A stretch of 64,000 bases of DNA from Parvibaculum sp046297875 (GTDB lineage Bacteria; Pseudomonadota; Alphaproteobacteria; Parvibaculales; Parvibaculaceae): NCBI RefSeq assembly GCF_046297875.1, contig NZ_JBKBHD010000001.1, positions 1,798,001-1,862,000 of the forward strand. Reading direction: 5' to 3'. Below the pieces are notes generated by a model, which saw only the letters and a list, made by a program, of their open reading frames with translations, was not told the origin of the DNA and searched no databases. Positions 35,491 to 44,800 of the stretch are shown here, piece after piece. Made by a program: the position numbers and the translations under genes. Each line of letters starts with the position of its first letter. Position 1 is the first letter of the stretch.

Positions 35491-36060
35491 TCAAACGAAC
35501 TGGCGCTGTTCATCTTCGATCTTCCGCGCTTCTTCCATTACCCAAGAGACTACAATCAGCGCGAATCCGAGCAAAAGAAGGCCGACATTTACTGTGCCGA
35601 TGGAAATCGTCACGAAGCGCTCCCCCGGCGGATTACCGAAAGTCACCAGCGGCGTCACCATCGCGCCGTAGAGGGTTTGCGCAATACATCCGAATAAAGC
35701 CGCGAAACCGAGGTGGCGGAAACTTGCTACTGTCACGGGCGAGAAATAGTTACCGTCGGCATAGGAACGGAAGAGACTCGCCAGTGCGAGCAGTCCCCAG
35801 ATCATCGCCGATGCGGGAATCATGCCGATGACAAACCCGCCTGCGCGAACGGGGAGAGTCAGATTGTCCTGTCCGACTTTGCCAATGACTTCCGCGGGAA
35901 GCCAGTCAGAAGTAGGAGTGACCATAATCCAGAAGCTGGCATTGCCAGCCACCACCAGAAGGGTGCATGCAAGGCAAATGCAGCGCAGCCAGAGACTGGT
36001 CACGCGGATACGGTGATGCGCTGCCTCTATATCGAGGGCAAGTGAGGAAGTCTTTGGCAT
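35491..36060 (-). CDS. DUF2975 membrane protein
   Basis: 189 residues with four membrane segments (about 23-45, 68-92, 112-135, 150-173). The family tag RSYADGNYFSPVTVASFRHLGFAAL between helices 2 and 3 and the charged tail EEARKIEDEQRQFV are clear. The start MPKTSSLALD has GGAG 7 bases upstream. First gene of the two-gene operon with YozG; biochemical role unknown. Confidence 0.88.
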   Translation of the reverse strand: MPKTSSLALDIEAAHHRIRVTSLWLRCICLACTLLVVAGNASFWIMVTPTSDWLPAEVIGKVGQDNLTLPVRAGGFVIGMIPASAMIWGLLALASLFRSYADGNYFSPVTVASFRHLGFAALFGCIAQTLYGAMVTPLVTFGNPPGERFVTISIGTVNVGLLLLGFALIVVSWVMEEARKIEDEQRQFV

Positions 36061-36110
36061 GATGGGGCTCCAGTGATGTGACACCGGAACTCTACACAAA
36101 AATTATCGTA

Positions 36111-36132
36111 AAACAATAATTATTTATTGTTT
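36111..36132. promoter_or_regulatory. AT-rich palindromic operator of the DUF2975-YozG operon
   Basis: Perfect 22-base inverted repeat AAACAATAA-TTAT-TTATTGTTT, flanked by a further AACAATAAT word at 36133-36142 and ACGATAAT on the other side. The stretch 36095-36145 is almost pure A/T in a genome of high GC. Located directly before the operon, it is the expected binding place of the YozG-type repressor. Confidence 0.5.
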
Positions 36133-36142
36133 AACAATAATT

Positions 36143-38122
36143 TCAAAACCCGAACATATGGTCCAGGCAGAAGCTCTTGTCGCCGTTGACGAGGCCGTGG
36201 AAGCCGAAGAGGCGGCAGGTTGTGTCGCGGATGATGACATAGCCCGCGCCGCCCATGCGTTCGCGGTCTTCCATGCTGAACATTTCCGACAGGCGCCAGT
36301 GGAAGGAGCCGCCGCAGGCGATTTCCACCTTCGTTTCGGCGATGGGCTGGCCTTCCGCATTATGCAGGATGAGAAGCGTCGAGCTTTTCGGGTGCCATTC
36401 CGTCGAGGCCGGATAGATCAGGTGGCAGAGCGTATCCATCGCGCCGTCTTCGAGCGCGGGCCCCGCGATGCGCAGGAAGAGGCGCGTCGTCAGCCCCGGC
36501 GGCTTGTTGGTATAGCTCTGCGGCTCGTCCTTGTAGATCACCGCCGTGTTGTAGATATGCGCGCCGAAAATCGTCTCGGCGCGGTGGCCGCTCGATTTCT
36601 GCTCGAAGCGGCCAAGCGCGTGGAGCCAGCCATTCGCCTCGCCGCCATTGCGGAAGTCGTAGAGAAATTCGACATGGCCATAGCCTGAAGGAAGCTTCAG
36701 CGCCTCTTCCTTCATCCATTTCTCGATATCGACCTCCACGCTTTCGCGGCGCGGAATGCGGCCGAGATATTTGGTGGCGACCACGGTGCCGTTCGCGTCG
36801 ATCATTTCGGCGCGCAGCGGCATTTCATGTTCGTCGCGCGCCATCGGCGTCGGCAGCATCACGGTTTCGAACTTGTCGCGCGGCAGGATGGGCAGCGGCA
36901 TGATGTAGCCCTTGCCCATATGTTTTTCGAGGTTCGGAATTTCCGGGTTCGGCTTCAGGTCGGTGCGCTCGACATTCGCATGGGCGAGGCGGCGCTGGCC
37001 GTTGCCGCGGATCACCTCGTAGCGCGGACGCACGAAATAGCGGCCTGCGACGATCTCGATCTGGTCCGGCCATTTCGCATCCGGCAGCAGGCTTTCCACG
37101 GGGATGCCGCGCGTGCCGAAGGGCGGGATCTCATCCTCGTACCAGGCGACGTCCTGCGCGCCCATGATGTTGAGGCCGACGGTGCGCGGCGGAATGGGCA
37201 TCGGGTGCGAGTTCTGCACGAAGAGCGTCACGCGCTCATCCGCGTCGCCTGCCGGCATACCGGCATAGTAGTCCGCCGGCCAGGCATTGGCATCATGGCT
37301 GCAGGACAGCGCGAGCCCGTTCTCGCCATACATGTCGAGCGCATATTTCACCACGTCATGGCCCTTGATGCGCACGGCATGGATGAAAAGCGAGCCGGTG
37401 AAATCGTCGAGGCCGAAGCGGTTGCGCACTTCCGCGCTGTCGATGATGAAGGGCGCACCGGGCGCGGGCATGGTCTCGCGCCATTCGGCGAGCTGGTTTC
37501 CCTTCTCGTCGAAGAGGCAGAGCCAGAGTTCCGGCTTGTCGGCGCCGTGCAGGCCCCAGTAATTCGCGCTGGCGACGCGCGTGTGGATGCCGTCATGGCC
37601 GTTCGCACCCTTCCTTTCGCGCATCAGCGCGAAATTGGTCGCGAAGTTCATCGGGTCGAGATAGTTCGCCTTGTTGGTCAGCATGTCGTCGGGCAGGCGG
37701 ATGTCGTCGAGCGTCGCCACGCGCGCGCCTTCCGGAAACACATGCTGGATCGAGGGGAGCGTCTTGCCCGCATCGAAGGTGAGGACGAGAACCGCCTTCG
37801 CACCCGATGCCTTCATCGCGCTGACGGGCTTTGCCTCATGGCCGAGAAAGGCGGAGCCGAGGTCTTCGATGCGTTGCACGAAGTAACCGGCGATGTCGAG
37901 GCGGGCGAGATTGTAATAGGCGTGGAAGTTGCCGATCGTGCCGGAAGGATCGTAGACCGCGACGGGGCCGGCCTTTGCCAGATCGGCGATCAGCGCCTCG
38001 CCCTTCGGCGCGGTCAGCGGATGGCCGAGCGCCTTGAAAAGCGTCGCGCCGCCTGCATTGTTGCCGGGGCGCCAGCCATGCGAAAGATCGGCATTCTTGA
38101 AGGTCTCGATCTGCAGCGTCAT
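36143..38122 (-). CDS. Conserved 659-residue protein of unknown function
   Basis: No domain recognised. No signal peptide or membrane segment; many aromatic and His residues and beta-rich stretches (LWLCLFDEKGNQLAEWRE, GSLFIHAVRIKGHD, RYFVRPRYEVIRGNGQRRLAHANVERTDLKPN, MPLRAEMIDANGTVVATKYLG) suggest repeated immunoglobulin-like or sandwich folds in a cytoplasmic protein. Starts MTLQIETFKNADLS with GGGAAA 5 bases upstream. It lies 32 bases after the 2OG-Fe(II) oxygenase gene on the same strand, so a common pathway is likely. It might act on or bind a surface polysaccharide, but this is only a guess. Confidence 0.8.
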   Translation of the reverse strand: MTLQIETFKNADLSHGWRPGNNAGGATLFKALGHPLTAPKGEALIADLAKAGPVAVYDPSGTIGNFHAYYNLARLDIAGYFVQRIEDLGSAFLGHEAKPVSAMKASGAKAVLVLTFDAGKTLPSIQHVFPEGARVATLDDIRLPDDMLTNKANYLDPMNFATNFALMRERKGANGHDGIHTRVASANYWGLHGADKPELWLCLFDEKGNQLAEWRETMPAPGAPFIIDSAEVRNRFGLDDFTGSLFIHAVRIKGHDVVKYALDMYGENGLALSCSHDANAWPADYYAGMPAGDADERVTLFVQNSHPMPIPPRTVGLNIMGAQDVAWYEDEIPPFGTRGIPVESLLPDAKWPDQIEIVAGRYFVRPRYEVIRGNGQRRLAHANVERTDLKPNPEIPNLEKHMGKGYIMPLPILPRDKFETVMLPTPMARDEHEMPLRAEMIDANGTVVATKYLGRIPRRESVEVDIEKWMKEEALKLPSGYGHVEFLYDFRNGGEANGWLHALGRFEQKSSGHRAETIFGAHIYNTAVIYKDEPQSYTNKPPGLTTRLFLRIAGPALEDGAMDTLCHLIYPASTEWHPKSSTLLILHNAEGQPIAETKVEIACGGSFHWRLSEMFSMEDRERMGGAGYVIIRDTTCRLFGFHGLVNGDKSFCLDHMFGF

Positions 38123-38154
38123 CAAACTTTCCCGGCGGTCGTGTACTCGAAAAC

Positions 38155-38811
38155 TCAGTAGGTGCCTTCGGCTTCTCGCGTGGCGCGGGAGCCGAAGGGG
38201 TTGAGCTTCTTCAGCGTTGACGTGAAGCGGTGGCGGCGCTGTTCATGCACCACCACCTCCTCATCCGTCACCCAGTTCATCTGGATGGCGCGGCGCTGAC
38301 CCTCGAAAGGCTCATGCCCGTGCCAGGAATTGTCGGAGCGGCGGAAGACGAGCAGCGTGCCGCCATTGGGCGAGACTTCCTCCACCGCGTCATTGAGGTC
38401 CGTGCCCGAGCGCAGGATGCGCAGCCGCCCGCCGCCCGCTTCCCACTCTTGATTGAGATAGAGCAGCACCGTGATGATCTTCGATTTGGTGTCGGTGTGG
38501 ATCTTGCCGTTGTTGCGCGCGCAGAAGCCGCGAATGGTGAACATGGTCGGGCGGTCGGAGAGGTCGAGGCCGAACTTCTCCTCGATCGCCTCGCGGAACT
38601 CCGGCCCGTTCATCTCGTCGAGCAGTTGCTGGAAGCTGCCATGAATGTCGAGCTCGCTCGGCGGGATGGAGCCCGTCGAGTCGATATTCGGGAAATCGGA
38701 GATCACGCTGTCGAGCGCCTTGCCGGTCACGAAGGCCGGCACCACGAAATAGTCGTAGGGGTCGGTCTTCAGCGGCGTGGCGCGCAATGCTTCGATGTCG
38801 ATCAGGCTCAT
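38155..38811 (-). CDS. 2-oxoglutarate/Fe(II)-dependent oxygenase
   Basis: 218 residues of the double-stranded beta-helix oxygenase family (2OG-Fe(II)_Oxy_3-like). Iron ligands are the HTD in NNGKIHTDTKSKIITVLLYLNQ and the distal His in SDNSWHGHEPFEG; the following RRAIQMNW supplies the 2-oxoglutarate Arg. Start MSLIDIEAL chosen as the first ATG of the conserved part; an upstream reading would add 29 poor residues. Lies between an ELM1-like gene (131 bases) and the unknown 659-residue protein (32 bases). Confidence 0.88.
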   Translation of the reverse strand: MSLIDIEALRATPLKTDPYDYFVVPAFVTGKALDSVISDFPNIDSTGSIPPSELDIHGSFQQLLDEMNGPEFREAIEEKFGLDLSDRPTMFTIRGFCARNNGKIHTDTKSKIITVLLYLNQEWEAGGGRLRILRSGTDLNDAVEEVSPNGGTLLVFRRSDNSWHGHEPFEGQRRAIQMNWVTDEEVVVHEQRRHRFTSTLKKLNPFGSRATREAEGTY

Positions 38812-38942
38812 GATGGCTCTGCCTTGTCCTTGCCCGGCGGGGCTTCCGTTTCGTGCCGCGATGATGTGGAGCTTATAGCGGCAATCGCAACCGCCCAAAT
38901 GTCGCGGGAACGAATTGCCGCACCCTGATTAACCTTGCTCCA

Positions 38943-39920
38943 TTAACCCCTGGTTTCTTGCGCCTTTAAACCTGCAATATGGGCCTTGAGGCGCGTAGCG
39001 ATGGCGGCGGCGATCTCGTCTGTCGCATTTAAGGGATGCGAGGCCCAGCTTTCAAGCGCGCCGCGGAAGGGGCGGGCGCCGCCGCTTTCATACATGGCAT
39101 CGAGAAAGCGCCGGAATTTTGGCGATCCGCCCTCTAGTTCGATCACATGGACGGGCTTTCCGGTGAAGGCCGCTTCGCCCACCATGTTCACCGAATCGCA
39201 GGTCACGATGACGGCATCGGCGAGCCCGAGAAATCCGAAATAGGGGTTTGCGCCCGTCCCGTCCCAGACGATGGCCGGCAGGCCCTTCAGCGCCTCGGCG
39301 ATGATCTGCGTCTGCCGCTCGCCGGTGCGGCGGGACGGCGTCACCATCAGTCCTGCGCCCTTCCCCGCAATGGCGGCAAGCTCTCGCCCGAGTTTTGCGG
39401 TGACCTCCTCGCTCAGTTGATAGACGGCATTTGTGCCGCCGATCAGCACGGCGACGCGCGGATGCGGCAGGTGCGCCACCTGCGGCGCAAAGAGCGCGGC
39501 TTCTTCCGCGAGGCGTTTCTGCGTCAGACGGTGCGGCGAAACGGGCGTCGACAGCACATTGGGGCCCGTAAGCCGGTCATGCGCGGGCGCCCAGACGAAA
39601 TCGAAATTCGCAGGGCTGACGCGCGGGTCCTGCAGGATCACCGTGAAGGTGCGCCCGCCCGATTTCTTCCGGATCATCCGCGCATAGGGGATCGACTGGC
39701 GGCCGGAAGCGATCAGCACATCCGGCCAGGGCGGGGCGATGCCTTCTTGCGGCTGCGCCGGGCCGTGAGGCGCCAACCATTTGAAGGGCGGAGTGGGGGC
39801 GACGCGCTTCACCTCGGGCGCGAGGCCCAGTGCCTCGGCCACGCCGATCACCTGCGTCTCGAAGCCCGCCATGCCATTGGTCAGCACCCAGCAGGTGAGA
39901 TTGGCGGGGATTTCGGTCAT
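38943..39920 (-). CDS. ELM1/DUF1022-type glycosyltransferase-like protein
   Basis: 325 residues of the family named after plant mitochondrial fission protein ELM1, which has a GT-B-like fold. Family features: WVLTNGMAGFETQVIGVAEALG, WPDVLIASGRQS, QDPRVSPANFDFVWAPAHDRLTGPNV, VAVLIGGTNAVYQL and VTCDSVNMVGEAAFTGKPVHVIELEGGSPKFRRF. In bacteria it is often near lipopolysaccharide genes and probably moves a sugar, but the reaction is unknown. Probably first gene of a three-gene set with the oxygenase and the 659-residue protein. Confidence 0.86.
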   Translation of the reverse strand: MTEIPANLTCWVLTNGMAGFETQVIGVAEALGLAPEVKRVAPTPPFKWLAPHGPAQPQEGIAPPWPDVLIASGRQSIPYARMIRKKSGGRTFTVILQDPRVSPANFDFVWAPAHDRLTGPNVLSTPVSPHRLTQKRLAEEAALFAPQVAHLPHPRVAVLIGGTNAVYQLSEEVTAKLGRELAAIAGKGAGLMVTPSRRTGERQTQIIAEALKGLPAIVWDGTGANPYFGFLGLADAVIVTCDSVNMVGEAAFTGKPVHVIELEGGSPKFRRFLDAMYESGGARPFRGALESWASHPLNATDEIAAAIATRLKAHIAGLKAQETRG

Positions 39921-40014
39921 ATTCGTGCGCTATCCGGTAATATTATTGCTGAAACGCGGCGCTCAAGAGAGTAAGTAAAACAGCGGGAACCACAAGTCAC
40001 CTGCCGAGGGCCCC

Positions 40015-40500
40015 ATGAAGCGGGCAAAGCTCGATCATATCGATCTGCGGATACTTGCCGAGCTGCAGGCGGACGGGCGCATCACCAATGTCGATCTGGC
40101 CTCGCGGGTGGGCATTTCCGCGCCGCCATGCCTGCGCCGCGTGCGCGCGCTCGAAACGGCGGGCTTCATCAAGGGCTATCACGCCGATATCGACGGCCGC
40201 GCGCTCGGTTTCGAGGTGACGGTGTTCGCGATGGTCGGGCTCCACAGCCAGGCGGAAGCCGATCTCAAGGCCTTCGAGGCGGAAGTGGCCACATGGCCGC
40301 TTGTGCGCGAGTGCCACATGCTCAACGGCGAAATCGACTTCATATTGAAGTGCGTCGCGCCGGACCTTTCCACCTTCCAGAGTTTCCTCACCGAGAAGCT
40401 CACGCCCGCGCCCAATGTCGCAAGCGTGCGCACCTCGCTCACCATCCGCCGCTCGAAGCACGAGCCCGGCGTGCCGGTGGAGATGCTGGAAGAGGAGTGA
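40015..40500 (+). CDS. Lrp/AsnC-family regulator
   Basis: 161 residues. N-terminal HTH (LDHIDLRILAELQADGRITNVDLASRVGISAPPCLRRVRALETAGFIKGYHADID) and C-terminal RAM ligand domain (GFEVTVFAMVGL, VRECHMLNGEIDFILKCVAPD, LTPAPNVASVRTSLTIRRSKHEP). GAGGG sits 4 bases before ATG. The last 17 codons are duplicated 610 bases downstream, on the far side of an inserted gene. The target is probably amino-acid metabolism. Confidence 0.93.
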   Translation: MKRAKLDHIDLRILAELQADGRITNVDLASRVGISAPPCLRRVRALETAGFIKGYHADIDGRALGFEVTVFAMVGLHSQAEADLKAFEAEVATWPLVRECHMLNGEIDFILKCVAPDLSTFQSFLTEKLTPAPNVASVRTSLTIRRSKHEPGVPVEMLEEE

Positions 40501-40502
40501 GG
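40446..40502 (+). repeat. 57-bp direct repeat, left copy (3' end of the lrp gene)
   Basis: Matches 41056-41112 at 55 of 57 positions (differences at 40454 and 40458). Covers the last codons and stop of the lrp gene plus two bases. Together the copies look like the attL/attR left by an element that integrated in a gene 3' end and restored it. Confidence 0.85.
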
Positions 40503-40550
40503 ATGGAAGTTGACGGTTCAACTCAATTATAGATTTGCGAGGAGACAAAT

Positions 40551-41030
40551 TTGAGCGTTGATCCTCACGAATGGGCAAAAGAGGTGTTTCGCGATCACGC
40601 GCGTAGAGCGGAAGCGATGGAGGCATCATCCATTGAATCTGCGAATTTGGCCTTGCGAGCGCTGCTTCTGTTGAACGGCGGAGCCAGCGTTGCCTTGTTG
40701 GGGTTTCTCGCAAGCATCTTTTCGTCCAATCACAGTTCTGAAAATCAAATAGAGATGCTGATCCCCTTTATCGGTGCGCTCGGCAAATTCGCTTGGGGGG
40801 CTGGGCTGGCGGTTCTTTCTGCGGCCCTCGCATATCTTACTAATTCGCTATATGCCCGCTGGCTCATCGGATACGACAGGCAATGGGATTGGCCTTATGT
40901 TGTGGAAACAAGCGCTGCGAAGCGAGAATGGCGCTTCGCAATGCTCCTGAACTGGCTGGCCGTTTTCGCAGGTGCCGGCTCGTTGGGTATGTTCATCTGG
41001 GGCTGTATTAAAGTAGGGGTCGCATACTAA
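40551..41030 (+). CDS. Membrane protein inside the lrp-3'-end insertion
   Basis: 159 residues starting with TTG, 6 bases after GGAG. An amphipathic N-terminus (EWAKEVFRDHARRAEAMEASS) is followed by three hydrophobic segments (about 35-57, 78-100, 125-150). No family recognised; the layout resembles small cargo proteins of unknown role in mobile regions. Lower GC content and more TTG/AT-ending codons than its neighbours, and direct repeats on both sides, suggest foreign origin. Confidence 0.65.
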   Translation: MSVDPHEWAKEVFRDHARRAEAMEASSIESANLALRALLLLNGGASVALLGFLASIFSSNHSSENQIEMLIPFIGALGKFAWGAGLAVLSAALAYLTNSLYARWLIGYDRQWDWPYVVETSAAKREWRFAMLLNWLAVFAGAGSLGMFIWGCIKVGVAY

Positions 41031-41055
41031 AAGTCAGGTCACCAGTAAGCAAAAA

Positions 41056-41112
41056 CCGCCGCTTGAAACACGAGCCCGGCGTGCCGGTGGAGATGCTGGA
41101 AGAGGAGTGAGG
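41056..41112 (+). repeat. 57-bp direct repeat, right copy (duplicated lrp 3' end)
   Basis: Second copy of the lrp C-terminal coding end, with no start of its own, 26 bases after the stop of the inserted membrane-protein gene. The unit distance to the left copy is exactly 610 bases. Confidence 0.85.
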
Positions 41113-41135
41113 GTTTTTCACTCCAACCAACTACG

Positions 41136-41227
41136 CGTCATGGCCCGCTTCATGCTGGCCATCCACGTCTTTCTTTCTTGCTGACTCAGCCAAGACGTGG
41201 ATGGCCCGGACAAGCCGGGCCATGACG
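41136..41227. repeat. REPIN-like 92-bp palindromic repeat, copy B
   Basis: Same structure and length as copies at 15673 and 55051: two inverted arms, each a hairpin, around a 20-base spacer (here ending CTGACTCAGCC). Lies between the lrp insertion and greA. Confidence 0.85.
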
Positions 41228-41260
41228 TGTTTTTTTATGGTGTGAAGTGAAGTCGGCCCC

Positions 41261-41734
41261 CTACTTGAACCGAACCTTCAGGATTTCATAGCTCTTGCCG
41301 CCGCCAGGCGTCACGACTTCCACGCTGTCGCCGGCCGCCTTGCCGATCAGCGCGCGGGCGATGGGCGAGGTGATGGAGACGCGGCCCTTCTTCACATCGG
41401 CTTCCGTCTCGCCGACGATCTGATAGGTCACTTCCTCTTCCGTATCCTCGTCCACGAGATCGACGGTCGCGCCGAATTTCACCGTGTCGCCGGAAAGCTT
41501 CGACACGTCGATGATGTCGGCGCGGGAAATCTTGTCCTCGAGTTCCGCCACGCGGCTCTCATTGAGGCCCTGCTGCTCCTTCGCGGCGTGATATTCCGCG
41601 TTTTCGCTCAGATCGCCATGCGCACGGGCTTCCGCGATCGCCTTGATGATGCGCGGCCGCTCCACCGATTTCAGGAACCTGACCTCCTCTTCCAGGGCCT
41701 TGTAGCCTTCGGAAGTTATTGGAATCTTTTCCAT
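41261..41734 (-). CDS. greA: Transcription elongation factor GreA
   Basis: 157 residues, normal length. N-terminal coiled coil (EGYKALEEEVRFLKSVERPRIIKAIAEARAHGDLSENAEYHAAKEQQGLNESRVAELEDKI) holds the acidic tip that triggers RNA cleavage in backtracked polymerase; the C-terminal FKBP-like domain ends SPIARALIGKAAGDSVEVVTPGGGKSYEILKV. ATG 41734 is the universal start; the 39 upstream codons lack family similarity. Downstream of carB on the same strand, as in many alphaproteobacteria. Confidence 0.95.
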   Translation of the reverse strand: MEKIPITSEGYKALEEEVRFLKSVERPRIIKAIAEARAHGDLSENAEYHAAKEQQGLNESRVAELEDKISRADIIDVSKLSGDTVKFGATVDLVDEDTEEEVTYQIVGETEADVKKGRVSITSPIARALIGKAAGDSVEVVTPGGGKSYEILKVRFK

Positions 41735-41882
41735 TTCGCTCGACGATCTTTCTTCTCTTCCGGTTGATGAAAATCCCGCCCGGTTCCGTCCGGGGAACCC
41801 ATGTGGCGGGACAACAAGCCGATTGTGAGTGAGTGAGGCGGCGCGCGTCAAATGGGATTTGAGGCACGCCGCCTTGCATTAC

Positions 41883-44800
41883 CTAAGTATAGGACTGGAG
41901 GGAGGCAACTTCCAGTTGGCCCTTGCTCACGGCCTCGATGCCTTCCACGGCGGCGCGGGCGCCGGCGGCGGTCGTATAGTAAGGCACCTTCATCATCAGT
42001 GCGGCGCGGCGCAGCGACATCGAATCGGCCAGCGCCTGCGCGCCTTCCGTCGTGTTGAAGACGAGGGCGACCTCGCCATTCTTGATCGCGTCGACGATAT
42101 GCGGACGGCCTTCCAGAACCTTGTTGATGGTGCCGACTTCGAGGCCCTGCTCCTCCAGATAGCGTTGTGTGCCGCCTGTCGCGATGAGCTTGAAGCCCAT
42201 GTCGACCAGCTTTTTCGCAGGTGCCACCAGTTTCGCCTTGTCGCTGTCGCGCACCGACACGAAGACCGTGCCGGAAGTCGGCACCTTCGTGCCGCCGCCG
42301 AGCTGGCTCTTCGCGAAGGCGACGGCGAAGCTCTTGTCGAGGCCCATCACTTCGCCGGTCGAGCGCATTTCGGGCCCGAGCACCGTGTCGACGCCGGGAA
42401 AGCGCGCGAAGGGGAAGACGGCTTCCTTCACCGCGACGCGGCCATGCGCATCGGGCTTCAGGTTGAAGTCGGCGAGTTTCGCACCCGCCATCACCTTCGC
42501 CGCGATCTTCGCCACCGGCTCGCCGATCACTTTCGCCACGAAGGGAACGGTGCGCGAGGCGCGCGGGTTCACTTCCAGCACATAGATCGTGCCGTCCTGC
42601 ACCGCATATTGAACATTCATCAGCCCGCCGACATTGAGCGCCAGCGCCATGTCGCGCGTCTGGCGTTCGATTTCGGCAATCGTTGCGGCCGGCAGCGAAT
42701 AGGGCGGGAGCGAGCAGGCGCTGTCGCCGGAATGGACCCCCGCTTCCTCGATATGTTCCATGATACCGCAGATCACGACATCCTTGCCGTCGCAAAGCGC
42801 GTCCACGTCCACTTCGATCGCATCATGCAGATAGCCGTCGATCAGCACCGGGCTCTTGCCGGAGACGATCACGGCCTCGTTGATGTAGCGTTCGAGATGC
42901 GCCGTATCGCGCACGATTTCCATGCCGCGCCCGCCCAGCACGTATGAGGGGCGGATGACGACGGGATAGCCGATCTTTTCTGCAATCGCCTTCGCTTCGG
43001 CGGCGGAGCGCGCGATGCCGTTCGGCGGCTGCCTGAGATCGAGCTTTTCGAGCAGCGCCTTGAAGCGGTCGCGGTCTTCGGCAAGGTCGATGGCGTCGGG
43101 CGAGGTGCCGAGGATCGGCACATTCGCGCGTTCGAGATCGTTTGCGAGTTTCAGCGGCGTCTGGCCGCCGAACTGAACGATGACGCCCGCCAGCGTTCCC
43201 TTCGATCGTTCGACGTCGATCAGCTCCAGCACGTCTTCGGTGGTGAGTGGCTCGAAATAGAGGCGGTCCGATGTGTCGTAGTCGGTCGAGACCGTTTCCG
43301 GGTTGCAGTTCACCATGATGCTTTCGATGCCGATTTCATCGAGCGCGAAGGCGGCATGGCAGCAGCAATAGTCGAATTCGATGCCCTGGCCGATGCGGTT
43401 CGGCCCGCCGCCAAGAATGATCGCCTTCTTCGCGTCGGACGGCAGGGATTCGCAATCGGCGTGCCCCGCGAAATCCGTCTCATAGGTCGAATACATATAG
43501 GGCGTCAGGCTTTCGAACTCGGCGGCGCAAGTGTCGATCCGCTTGTAGACCGGGCGAACGCCCATTTCGCGCCGCGCCTTGCGCACGGCTTCTTCTTCCG
43601 AGCCTGCAAGCTCGGCCAGCCGCGCATCGGAAAAGCCCATAGCCTTCAGCGCGCGCATTTCGGCCTTCGTCTGCGGCAACCCGCTTTTCCGCACCGCTTC
43701 TTCCGCGTCCACGATTTCCTGAAGCTGTTCGATGAACCATGGATCGTAGGAGCAGGAGGCGCGGATCTGGTCATGCGGCACGCCGAGGCGGAGCGCCTGC
43801 GCAATCACCAGCAGGCGGTCGGGCGTCGGGCGGCCGAGCGCAGCGCGGATCGCATTCTTGTCGTCGCCTTCGCCCATTCCGGGCACGGTGACTTCGTTGA
43901 GGCCGGTGAGGCCCGTCTCCATCGAGCGGAGCGCCTTCTGCAAGCTCTCTTTAAACGTGCGGCCGATGGCCATGGCCTCGCCGACGGATTTCATCGCCGT
44001 GCCGAGCAGCTTTTCGGCGCCCGCGAATTTCTCGAAGGCAAAGCGCGGAATCTTGGTCACGACATAGTCGATGGTCGGCTCGAAGCTTGCGGGCGTGACC
44101 TTGGTGATGTCGTTCTGCAATTCGTCCAGCGTGTAGCCGACGGCGAGTTTCGCCGCGACCTTGGCAATCGGGAAGCCCGTCGCCTTGGAGGCAAGCGCGG
44201 AGGAGCGCGAGACGCGCGGGTTCATTTCGATGACGACGAGGCGTCCGTCCTTCGGGTTCACGGCGAACTGCACATTCGAGCCGCCGGTCTCCACGCCGAT
44301 TTCGCGCAGCACGGCGATGCTCGCATTGCGCATCACCTGATATTCCTTGTCGGTGAGCGTCAGCGCCGGGGCAATGGTGATCGAGTCGCCGGTATGGACG
44401 CCCATCGGGTCCACATTCTCGATGGAGCAGATGATGATGCAGTTGTCCGCGCGGTCGCGGACCACTTCCATCTCGAATTCCTTCCAGCCGAGCACACTTT
44501 CTTCGACCAGCACCTCGTTCACGGGGCTCGCATCGAGGCCGCTTTCGATGATGTCGGCAAATTCCTGGCGGTTATAGGCGATGCCACCGCCTGTGCCGCC
44601 CATGGTGAAGGAGGGGCGGATGATGGCGGGAAGCCCCACAAATTCCAGCGCCTCCAGCGCCTCGTCCATATTGTGCGCAACGCGCGAGCGCGGGCTTTCG
44701 ATGCCGATCCGGTCCATCGCGTCGCGGAAGAGCTGGCGGTCTTCGGCCATCTCGATTGCTTCGCGCTTCGCGCCGATCATCTCGACGCCGAATTTTTCGA

